This document shows positions 1 to 5,129 of a stretch of 5,442 bases of DNA, in pieces (within the stretch, counting starts at the first letter, position 1; each line of letters opens with the position of its first letter). The DNA is from Gemmatimonadota bacterium (lineage in GTDB: Bacteria; Latescibacterota; UBA2968; UBA8231): positions 1 to 5,442 of the forward strand of contig VXZF01000479.1 in assembly GCA_009845645.1 (NCBI GenBank), given 5' to 3'. The position numbers and the translations under genes were made by a program. The notes beneath the pieces are model-generated. The model was not told where the DNA came from. It did no database searches and saw only the letters and a list, made by a program, of their open reading frames with translations.

Positions 1-49
1 TAAAGCCCAATCCCACGATCGCTGCACGGTATCTCGTTTCTCCTGCCAT
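1..49 (-). CDS. Gfo/Idh/MocA-type NAD(P)-dependent oxidoreductase, N-terminal fragment (cut by window edge)
   Basis: Only the first 16 codons are present; the gene continues past position 1. They read MAGETRYRAAIVGLGF. This is a short polar lead followed by a hydrophobic first beta strand and the start of a Rossmann GxGxxG loop (G13, G15). The arrangement 'YRAAIVGLG' near residue 7 is typical of Gfo/Idh/MocA oxidoreductases, which oxidise or reduce sugars, inositols and related polyols with NAD(P). The start is secured by a near-consensus ribosome binding site, AAGGAGGAA, six bases before the ATG (GGAGG to ATG). The gene lies 70 bp downstream of the amidohydrolase on the same strand, so it is probably the third gene of that operon. 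Other Rossmann enzymes (FAD-dependent oxidoreductases, dehydrogenases) start similarly, so the family call rests on 16 residues and the neighbourhood. Confidence 0.7.
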   Translation of the reverse strand, partial: MAGETRYRAAIVGLGF

Positions 50-53
50 AGTA

Positions 54-62
54 TTCCTCCTT
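54..62 (-). promoter_or_regulatory. Strong Shine-Dalgarno site of the oxidoreductase gene
   Basis: On the minus strand AAGGAGGAA precedes the ATG at 49-47, with six bases between GGAGG and ATG. It is the strongest ribosome binding site in the window and decides the start of a gene of which only 49 bases are visible. Confidence 0.85.
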
Positions 63-105
63 AGACGTTGCTCCAAATCATCAGGCCCCAAGGCCGAGTA
101 CACGT

Positions 106-127
106 GGAATTCCCAATTCCTAATTCC
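106..127. repeat. Short inverted repeat GGAATT-CCC-AATTCC plus a second AATTCC, at the amidohydrolase stop codon
   Basis: GGAATT (106-111) pairs with AATTCC (115-120) across a 3-base spacer, and a second AATTCC follows at 122-127. The stop codon of the amidohydrolase (122-120, minus) overlaps the junction. In the 70-bp gap between two co-directional genes this could be a weak mRNA hairpin. It has no T-tract and is AT-rich, so it is not called a terminator. Confidence 0.3.
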
Positions 128-1274
128 TACTTCTCAAGCCGAGCACGCGCGCGCAGGTCCCGCCCATAATCGCCGCCAGATCCTCGGCCGAGAGGAACTC
201 GCAGTAGTCCTCAATCCAGCGGCGAGACTGGCGATAGGTGCAAAACCGGTTCTGGAAAGGCATGTCAGTACCCCACAGCAGCCGCTCGGCACCAATACAC
301 TCGACCATCTGCTCAATCGTCGGCCACAATTCGCGGTACGGGTAGTCGAACACGTCGCCGAGGCGCACCGGGAAGCAGACTTCCAAGCTCAGATTCGGAT
401 TGTCGAATGGAGCCCATATCTCGTCGGGTAGTTCAATTCGACTCGGAGAACCGGCGGGATCGTCGTCGAGGAAAAGACGCCACGGGAAGCCGTGCGTGAG
501 GCTGCACAGCACGTCCGGGTAGCGCTCCATCCAGCGCACCAAGATGTCGAGCTCTGCTAGGTAGCCGCGCCGCCGACTCTCCACGGTCTGCAACACCGAC
601 GCTTCGCCCGGCCCAGTGCCGAGCGTAAAAAATACGGGCACGCCGAGCGCGGCCACTGCCTCCCAAAACGGACGCAGATGCTCCCCATCCCACGGATCGG
701 AGCGATAGTAATAGGCGTGGGGCGGGTTGAACTTGATGGCGTGCAGGCCGTGCTGCTCGACGGCGGCAGCAGTCTCGGCGATGACGGCATCGAGTTCACC
801 AGCCAAGCGCCACTCATCAACGGGGGCCAGCGAATAAATGCGCTCTGGATCGACGGCGACCGACTCCGCCTGAAACGCGGGATCGCGGCCCAACATGGCA
901 TCGACGTGCAACAGGACCTTATCGACGCCAGCGTAGTCCATTTCGGCCAGCAAGTTGTGGGGCGTGTACTCCAAGTGGGGCAAATTGGGCGGGTAGAACT
1001 GCTTGGTGAAGTCCTCGCCGTCAATGGTCCACACCACCCGGCCCTTGTCGTGATCGACGCGGAAGTTGACGTCAGGCAAATTATCGAAATCCATGGCCCC
1101 ACCAGGAGCTGCCAGCACATCGGAAGAGGCCGGTGCGCGGTCGCGAATGCGCCAAGCGGGCTGGTGGTGAGAGGCCTGACCGCCCTGGACCCAGCGCAAG
1201 TGATCGGCGGCGGTGGGATGCCCGGCGGGAGAATCGGCGGGGGGAAAGCAGTAGGCATGAGAGTCAATGATCAT
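120..1274 (-). CDS. Amidohydrolase family (PF04909-like, TIM-barrel) protein with altered metal site
   Basis: A 384-residue protein with the layout of the amidohydrolase-2/ACMSD group of metal-dependent hydrolases and decarboxylases. Visible landmarks are the N-terminal strand D4-S-H6-A-Y8, a barrel strand with H178-AIKF, strand 'GVPVFFTLGT' (211-220), 'LTHGFPW' with H261, and 'LLWGTDMPF' with D337. In canonical members the first motif is HxH and the strand near 217 carries a His. Here these are Y8 and T217, while H6, H261 and D337 remain. Residues about 13-105 form a long polar insertion ahead of the second strand, rich in His, Trp and Asp (HLRWVQ, HHQPAWRIRD). No signal peptide is seen, so it is probably cytoplasmic. 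The ATG at 1274 opens directly into the first barrel strand, with AAGG eight bases upstream as a modest ribosome binding site. It starts 30 bp after the acetyltransferase stop and precedes the oxidoreductase, implying one transcript. Substrate unknown. Confidence 0.85.
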   Translation of the reverse strand: MIIDSHAYCFPPADSPAGHPTAADHLRWVQGGQASHHQPAWRIRDRAPASSDVLAAPGGAMDFDNLPDVNFRVDHDKGRVVWTIDGEDFTKQFYPPNLPHLEYTPHNLLAEMDYAGVDKVLLHVDAMLGRDPAFQAESVAVDPERIYSLAPVDEWRLAGELDAVIAETAAAVEQHGLHAIKFNPPHAYYYRSDPWDGEHLRPFWEAVAALGVPVFFTLGTGPGEASVLQTVESRRRGYLAELDILVRWMERYPDVLCSLTHGFPWRLFLDDDPAGSPSRIELPDEIWAPFDNPNLSLEVCFPVRLGDVFDYPYRELWPTIEQMVECIGAERLLWGTDMPFQNRFCTYRQSRRWIEDYCEFLSAEDLAAIMGGTCARVLGLRSRN

Positions 1275-1304
1275 GGGCAGTACCTTGGCAGGCGCGGTCG
1301 GAGG

Positions 1305-2210
1305 TCACGAAAGCTCGCGCGCGAATTCGTAGGTCCAGTCAACGACCCGAAAACCGTAGTTGGTATAGAACAGGAAGGCGCGGTCGTTGTCAAAAGCGGT
1401 GCTGATGGCACCGTGGCGGTAGCCGCGCTCGCGCGCCAAGTACATGGCGTGTGCCAGCAGGAAGCGTCCGAGGCCACGGCCCTGATGCTCCTCTTCCACG
1501 CCGAGCCAGTCGCAGAACGCGAAGTCGTGGGCTTCGTCGGCAGCGGAGGATTCGGCACCGCTGACCAACTCGCACTCGCCGATACTGTCGCCGTCCTGAA
1601 CGGCTCGGACCCGCAATCCCGGACGGGAACCGGCCCCCGGGCGATCCTCGACGCAAAGCTCGTAGTCGAGGCCGCTAGCATCGCTAGCCAGCTTCGGCTG
1701 CATGTCCAGCCAGTCGAGAAACACCTCGCCGCCGGTCTTGGCATAGCCGCGAAAGCGCACCAGGGCCTGCACGTGATCGAGGTGATCGGACAAGTAGGCG
1801 TGGGGGAAGGCATAAAACGGGTAACGCCAAGGTTGCGGCATGACGACGCTGCGCCGCAGATCCCGTTCGCGCATCCAAGATTCGGCCGCTGCCAACAGCG
1901 CATCGCCCACGGTGCGCTCGCCGCGGCGGTAGGCTAAGAAGCGGATCACGCCAATCTCGTCCTTCTGCCACTTGTTCGTCGCTTGGCGACCGACGTGGAC
2001 GAATCCGTCGCCACCTGAGCCTGCCACGAGGACGGCCTGCTCGAGCAGCCGCGTCTCCTCGCGCTCGATTTCACCTGCCTGCAGCGTTTCATCCAGAGAG
2101 GATGGTGCCACCAGCCAGCAGTGAGGAACGTGACCGACGAGCAGTGCATTGTAAATGTCGCAGATGGCGGACAGATCGTCCGGCAGGTAGGGTCGGACCG
2201 CAATTGTCAT
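1305..2210 (-). CDS. Tandem GNAT-fold N-acetyltransferase
   Basis: A 301-residue protein with two GNAT folds. The C-terminal domain (about 185-301) is intact in appearance. It has the acetyl-CoA pyrophosphate-binding motif Q243-GRG-L-G248, then helix 'RFLLAHAMYLARERG', then N275 and 'YTNYGF' (282-287), the usual end of the fold. The N-terminal domain (about 1-168) begins 'TIAVRPYLPDD', typical of GNAT starts, has a looser R99-TVG-DA104 motif and ends 'RFRGYAKTGGE'. It is probably the degenerate partner of the pair. Such proteins transfer an acetyl group from acetyl-CoA to an amine; the acceptor cannot be predicted. I chose the ATG at 2210 because it matches the family start. An in-frame TTG at 2267 would add 19 unrelated residues and put the promoter inside the gene. 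No Shine-Dalgarno precedes the ATG, which fits leaderless translation. It is the first gene of the minus-strand operon, followed after 30 bp by the amidohydrolase. Confidence 0.85.
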   Translation of the reverse strand: MTIAVRPYLPDDLSAICDIYNALLVGHVPHCWLVAPSSLDETLQAGEIEREETRLLEQAVLVAGSGGDGFVHVGRQATNKWQKDEIGVIRFLAYRRGERTVGDALLAAAESWMRERDLRRSVVMPQPWRYPFYAFPHAYLSDHLDHVQALVRFRGYAKTGGEVFLDWLDMQPKLASDASGLDYELCVEDRPGAGSRPGLRVRAVQDGDSIGECELVSGAESSAADEAHDFAFCDWLGVEEEHQGRGLGRFLLAHAMYLARERGYRHGAISTAFDNDRAFLFYTNYGFRVVDWTYEFARELS

Positions 2211-2217
2211 GGAAGGA

Positions 2218-2246
2218 AGGGTATGTTTCTCAGAGAATGATGTCAA
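2218..2246 (-). promoter_or_regulatory. Sigma70-type promoter of the GNAT-amidohydrolase-oxidoreductase operon
   Basis: On the minus strand a perfect -35 box TTGACA (2246-2241) is followed by a 17-base spacer and TACCCT (2223-2218). TACCCT keeps the three most important -10 bases, T1, A2 and T6. Seven bases (TCCTTCC) then separate the -10 from the ATG at 2210. Transcription would therefore begin at or within a base or two of the start codon, giving a leaderless mRNA. Confidence 0.4.
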
Positions 2247-2281
2247 CGAAAGGGACCATGAATTCAAGGATCGAGCGCAGC

Positions 2282-2310
2282 TTGACCCATCATCAGAAAC
2301 GCCGTTTATT
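2282..2310 (+). promoter_or_regulatory. Sigma70-type promoter of the NicO transporter gene
   Basis: TTGACC (2282-2287, five of six matches to TTGACA) and TTTATT (2305-2310, four of six matches to TATAAT) are separated by exactly 17 bases. Transcription would start near 2317, giving a leader of about 90 nt before the ATG at 2410. It stands back to back with the minus-strand promoter, with 35 bp between the two -35 boxes. Confidence 0.4.
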
Positions 2311-2324
2311 CGGTCCTATCCACT

Positions 2325-2336
2325 GTCGCCCCCAAC
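2325..2336. promoter_or_regulatory. Possible operator: five-base C/G tract with imperfect inverted flanks
   Basis: GTCGCCCCCAAC lies about 10 bases past the predicted start of the NicO transcript. The flanks GTCG and CAAC are inverted with one mismatch around a C tract. Operators of RcnR/CsoR-type nickel or cobalt sensors (known from the family) carry a G/C tract between inverted arms. The likeness is only in general form and the arms do not match the published ACT/AGT type, so this is a guess from position and gene function. Confidence 0.15.
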
Positions 2337-2398
2337 CTTGCGCAACCGCGGCTCCCCTCATTCCAAGACATTCCAGAGTGCCGAAGGAACGCTACCAT

Positions 2399-2402
2399 GG
2401 AG
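2399..2402 (+). promoter_or_regulatory. Shine-Dalgarno site that fixes the NicO start
   Basis: GGAG (2399-2402) lies seven bases before the ATG at 2410 and supports this start over the open frame that reaches back to 2209. It overlaps another ATG (2397) in a different frame. Confidence 0.6.
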
Positions 2403-2409
2403 AAAACCC

Positions 2410-3546
2410 ATGTCCATAGAACGAGTAATGCAGCGAATACTACTAGCACTAGTAGCGATGGCGATTGCAGCCTCGGCCTGGGGGGATGAGATCGGCGAAG
2501 CGGGACGGCTACCCGTCGGGACAGTAGCTGCTGAAGACGGGGAAACAGACGCCCTCAGCGATATGCTGCGCTCTGAAGAGCTGAGCTTAGGTCTAATCGT
2601 GGGGGCGTTGGCGCTGGCCCTTTTTCTCGGCGCGGCACACGGCCTAGAGCCGGGACACGGCAAGACCATCGTCGCCGCCTATCTCGTCGGCGCGCGCGGC
2701 ACCGTGGGCAATGCCCTTTTTCTTGGAGGTGTGGTCGCCCTCACACATACCTCTAGCGTCATTTTGCTAGGTCTAGTAGCGCTCTTTGCCTCCCAGTACA
2801 TCCTTCCGGAACAAATCTTTCCTTGGCTCGGCACGGCTTCAGGTCTCCTGATCATGGGGCTAGGCACATGGCTTTTGGTCAGTCACCTCAGAGGCCGAGG
2901 CTTTGGGCACAGCCACGCCCATGGAGAGTATCTCCACGAACACGCCCATGAAGAAGAGCACCTCCACGAGCACGTCCACAGCCACGCCCATGGAGAGTAT
3001 CTCCACGGACATACCCACGAAGAAGAGCACCTCCACGAGCACGTCCACAGCCACGCCCATGGAGAGCATCACCGCGAACACAGCCATGAAGAAGAGTATC
3101 TCCACGAGCACGTCCACAGCCATTTCCATGGGGAACATCATCACGAACACAGCCATGAAGAAGAGCACCACGGCCATCACGATCACCCTCATGGGGAACA
3201 TCATCACGGCCATAGTCATGAGATACCTAACAAAGTAACCCTCGGCAGTTTGCTAACGCTGGGGATTTCCGGCGGTATCGTCCCCTGTACAGGGGCCTTG
3301 GTGATCTTGTTGCTAGCAGTGGCCTTGCATCGCATTGCCTTTGGTTTGCTGCTTCTGGTGACTTTCAGCGTCGGGCTGGCCGCAGTCCTCATCGCCATCG
3401 GCGTGCTCATCGTCAAGGCGCGCCCGCTCGTGGAGCGCTTCTCGGGCGACGGCCGCTGGATTCAGCGGCTACCCATTGCGAGTGCCGTGGTCATCATCGC
3501 CGTTGGCTTGGGGATTGCGCTCAATTCGCTGAGGATTGTCGATTAG
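2410..3546 (+). CDS. NicO-family (RcnA-like) nickel/cobalt transporter with long His-rich loop
   Basis: A 378-residue inner-membrane protein. It has an N-terminal hydrophobic, signal-like segment (8-24, ending A21-S-A23) and six further membrane spans at about 59-76, 98-128 (possibly two short spans), 139-158, 277-306, 309-335 and 357-371. The first conserved span ends in H77-GLEPGHGKT86, the NicO/RcnA metal-selectivity signature, and the fourth carries 'SGGIVPCTGAL' (287-297), the second family signature. Between them residues 167-271 hold 46 His, in a tandem 23-residue repeat. RcnA-type proteins export Ni2+/Co2+ and their His-rich loop gathers the metal; other NicO members import nickel, so direction is inferred. 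The ATG at 2410 is chosen because GGAG lies seven bases upstream and a signal-like segment follows at once. The frame stays open back to 2209, but that extension has no such features. No urease, hydrogenase or cobalamin gene is nearby, which favours metal resistance. It converges on the repeat-protein gene, 18 bp away. Confidence 0.9.
   Translation: MSIERVMQRILLALVAMAIAASAWGDEIGEAGRLPVGTVAAEDGETDALSDMLRSEELSLGLIVGALALALFLGAAHGLEPGHGKTIVAAYLVGARGTVGNALFLGGVVALTHTSSVILLGLVALFASQYILPEQIFPWLGTASGLLIMGLGTWLLVSHLRGRGFGHSHAHGEYLHEHAHEEEHLHEHVHSHAHGEYLHGHTHEEEHLHEHVHSHAHGEHHREHSHEEEYLHEHVHSHFHGEHHHEHSHEEEHHGHHDHPHGEHHHGHSHEIPNKVTLGSLLTLGISGGIVPCTGALVILLLAVALHRIAFGLLLLVTFSVGLAAVLIAIGVLIVKARPLVERFSGDGRWIQRLPIASAVVIIAVGLGIALNSLRIVD
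2908..3222 (+). repeat. 69-bp tandem repeat coding the His-rich loop (four copies plus a partial fifth)
   Basis: Units begin at 2908, 2977, 3046 and 3115, with a shortened fifth from 3184. Each encodes 23 residues of the form H-S-H-x-H-G-E...H-E-H-x-H-E-E-E...H. Copies 1 and 2 differ at only four of 69 bases by my comparison, so they duplicated recently. Copies 3 and 4 have drifted, and the fifth has lost two residues. Repeat length is a multiple of three, so copy number can change without breaking the frame. Confidence 0.95.
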
Positions 3547-3564
3547 CAAACGGCGCGAGCGGGG

Positions 3565-4959
3565 CTATCGGAGCAGCAGTTCATCCGCTTCCTCGCGGCT
3601 CGATGCCCGAGAAAATTGGCGCAGAACGTCGCGGCGATCTTGCTCGGACAACTTCTGTAGTTCCTCCCGGAACAACTCGACCGCATCCAAGCGACTACTA
3701 TCATACGAGAACGCCCTGAGCAACCGCGACGCACTTTGCTTCGTGAACCCGTCTTTGAAGTGCGGCGCGACAACCCTCAGCATCTCGTTCCGGCCACTAT
3801 CGAAGCTGCCGACTTGGGCATAGGATACGAGATCGTCGGCACTCACCGCCGGGAAGTTCGATTCGAGCGCGACACCGACTTTGAGCATCGCCAGACGACC
3901 CGAATCGTACGAGTTCGTCCGCACCAATGCGAGCATCTCATCCGCGTTGTGCAGGTCTAGCTTCGGCAGCAACGCCTTGAGCATCGCCAGACGACCCGAA
4001 TCGTACGAGTTCGTCTCCACCAATGCCAACGCCAACGACCCAGCTATGCGATCCAGCTTCGGCAGCAATGCCTTGAGAATGGCCTCCCGACCCGAATCGT
4101 ACGAGTTCGTCTCCACCAACGCCACCGCCAATGATCCAGCTATGCGATCCATCACGACGACGCCTTCCTCAACTACATCAGTCCTGCCGCTGTCAAAGCT
4201 CTGCAAGCGCACGTGCCGCAGGAGAGTCTCGGCGTCCAAATCGTCGAGTGATTGGTAAAAGGCACCGATCAGTGCCGTGCGGCCTGAATCGAAACTCATC
4301 GACTCGATTGCAATATCGGCGCGCTCGCCCTTTAGGCGGCCGCGGGGAATCAGAACCTCGACGCAGAGTTCCGTACGAGTACCGTCCCAAGGGATCTCTT
4401 GGAGAATTGCCGCTAGGTCGCTCGTGGACCCGGAGTCAGATCGCTCTAGCAGGATGTCACTCAGCGCGACGATGGTCTCCGGCGTCTGTGCAACGGCTAC
4501 GAGGCGGCCAAAGCTCTGGGGGCCGACATCACTTAGTTTCTCTGCCCCGGCGAGGAGAAGATCGTCGATGACGTGCGAGAACTCGCCTTTTCCTCGGCTA
4601 TATACGATCTCCCGGTCGTTAATCACGGCCTTGATGATCGACTTTATCGACTTTATCGCGCCATCCGTTAGCCGGGGCGGAATGGCGACCGCTTCGGTCA
4701 GCAGCACGAGATGCTCACTGTCTATGGCTTCTACATCGTCGAGTGCCTTCAGCAGCGCATCGTGGTGTGCGTCCGTCTCTGGAAGTTGCACCGTATCGAG
4801 CAACTTCCGCGTTTCCTCAATGTCAGCGGTCGTAATGAGCATCGCCGGGTCGGGGAAAGCCTCGGCGAAATCCGGTCCGGTCCTTGCACCCGCGATCCCG
4901 ACGCCGTAGCTGAGAAGGAGAAAGGTAAGAGAGATGAGAAGAGGAGAGAAAGGGCGCAT
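3565..4959 (-). CDS. Secreted alpha-solenoid protein with 32-residue (F/Y)DSGR repeats, function unknown
   Basis: A 464-residue protein that I do not recognise as a named family; the repeats recall DUF4476, which has F-D-S-x-(K/R) units. Residues 1-25 are a Sec signal peptide (hydrophobic core 7-20, likely cleavage after A23-G-A25), so it is exported, and no anchor is seen. From about residue 180 to the end it consists of repeats predicted as two helices each, marked by (S)-(F/Y)-D-S-G-R. The motif Asp falls at 224, 256, 288, 320, 352, 387 and 420, with W191-D-G-T-R before and a decayed R-A-S-S-R (451-455) after. Residues 26-126 are a separate acidic helical region. There are no catalytic motifs, so a binding or scaffold role is plausible. 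The ATG at 4959 is chosen because AGAGGT lies six bases upstream and the signal peptide follows; in-frame starts at 5118 and 5094 would bury the signal. It follows gltD after 170 bp on the same strand. Confidence 0.8.
   Translation of the reverse strand: MRPFSPLLISLTFLLLSYGVGIAGARTGPDFAEAFPDPAMLITTADIEETRKLLDTVQLPETDAHHDALLKALDDVEAIDSEHLVLLTEAVAIPPRLTDGAIKSIKSIIKAVINDREIVYSRGKGEFSHVIDDLLLAGAEKLSDVGPQSFGRLVAVAQTPETIVALSDILLERSDSGSTSDLAAILQEIPWDGTRTELCVEVLIPRGRLKGERADIAIESMSFDSGRTALIGAFYQSLDDLDAETLLRHVRLQSFDSGRTDVVEEGVVVMDRIAGSLAVALVETNSYDSGREAILKALLPKLDRIAGSLALALVETNSYDSGRLAMLKALLPKLDLHNADEMLALVRTNSYDSGRLAMLKVGVALESNFPAVSADDLVSYAQVGSFDSGRNEMLRVVAPHFKDGFTKQSASRLLRAFSYDSSRLDAVELFREELQKLSEQDRRDVLRQFSRASSREEADELLLR
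3862..4149 (-). repeat. Three adjacent 96-bp tandem repeats inside the solenoid gene
   Basis: Units 4054-4149, 3958-4053 and 3862-3957 each code one 32-residue solenoid repeat. The first two differ at about 11 of 96 bases by my count. All three share the same stretch for the S-Y-D-S-G-R codons, including third positions. The third unit diverges outside this core. This marks recent in-frame duplication, unlike the older repeats on either side, which match only in protein sequence. Confidence 0.9.
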
Positions 4960-4965
4960 GTCGAT

Positions 4966-4971
4966 ACCTCT
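4966..4971 (-). promoter_or_regulatory. Shine-Dalgarno site that fixes the solenoid-protein start
   Basis: On the minus strand AGAGGT stands six bases before the ATG at 4959. The in-frame upstream starts at 5118 (TTG) and 5094 (ATG) have no comparable site. Confidence 0.7.
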
Positions 4972-5089
4972 GATTTTGGAGCAACTTCGTGTTTCAATTG
5001 GGACGAGATCATGCAAATAAGCCAATCGCCATACGCTCCTGATCATCTCGGAAAGCGACTGTAGATGATGAACGATTCGCTCCGTTGTC

Positions 5090-5118
5090 GTCATAGGAAG
5101 TGAGACTTCTTCGTACAA
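5090..5118 (-). promoter_or_regulatory. Weak candidate promoter for the solenoid-protein gene
   Basis: TTGTAC (5118-5113), a 17-base spacer and TATGAC (5095-5090) on the minus strand give three and four matches to the consensus boxes. They sit just after the gltD stop and would leave a leader of about 125 nt. The match is poor, and read-through from gltD is an alternative. Confidence 0.2.
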
Positions 5119-5129
5119 TCTGCCGCCGC

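Noticed and set aside
84..95. GGCC-CCAA-GGCC hairpin between the amidohydrolase and oxidoreductase genes
   Set aside because: The stem is only four pairs and no T-tract follows, so it does not qualify as a terminator, and the next gene is probably co-transcribed.
142..153. Alternating GCACGCGCGCGC run as a structural element
   Set aside because: It encodes the conserved C-terminal helix (GTCARVLGL) of the amidohydrolase and is explained by GC-rich Ala/Arg codons.
678..1937. Long open frame on the plus strand (419 codons) opposite the amidohydrolase and acetyltransferase genes
   Set aside because: It spans the junction of two well-supported minus-strand genes, shows no recognisable domain, and is what GC-rich coding DNA often gives on the opposite strand.
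2209..2409. N-terminal extension of the NicO protein by 67 residues
   Set aside because: The extension is polar with no family likeness, runs through both predicted promoters, and the ATG at 2410 has its own SD and signal segment.
2860..3219. Met/Val-rich open frame antisense to the His repeat
   Set aside because: It is a by-product of reading CAC/CAT-rich DNA on the other strand, and its periodicity is that of the 69-bp repeat.
2908..3222. CRISPR array
   Set aside because: The regular repetition is a contiguous protein-coding tandem repeat in frame with a transporter, without unique spacers.
4277..4909. Plus-strand open frame of 210 codons opposite the solenoid gene
   Set aside because: Serine- and arginine-rich composition without motifs is the antisense image of the repeat gene, which has a signal peptide, SD and periodic motif.
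4960..5118. N-terminal extension of the solenoid protein from TTG 5118 or ATG 5094
   Set aside because: It would place up to 53 residues ahead of a clear signal peptide, and neither start has a Shine-Dalgarno, while ATG 4959 has AGAGGT at six bases.
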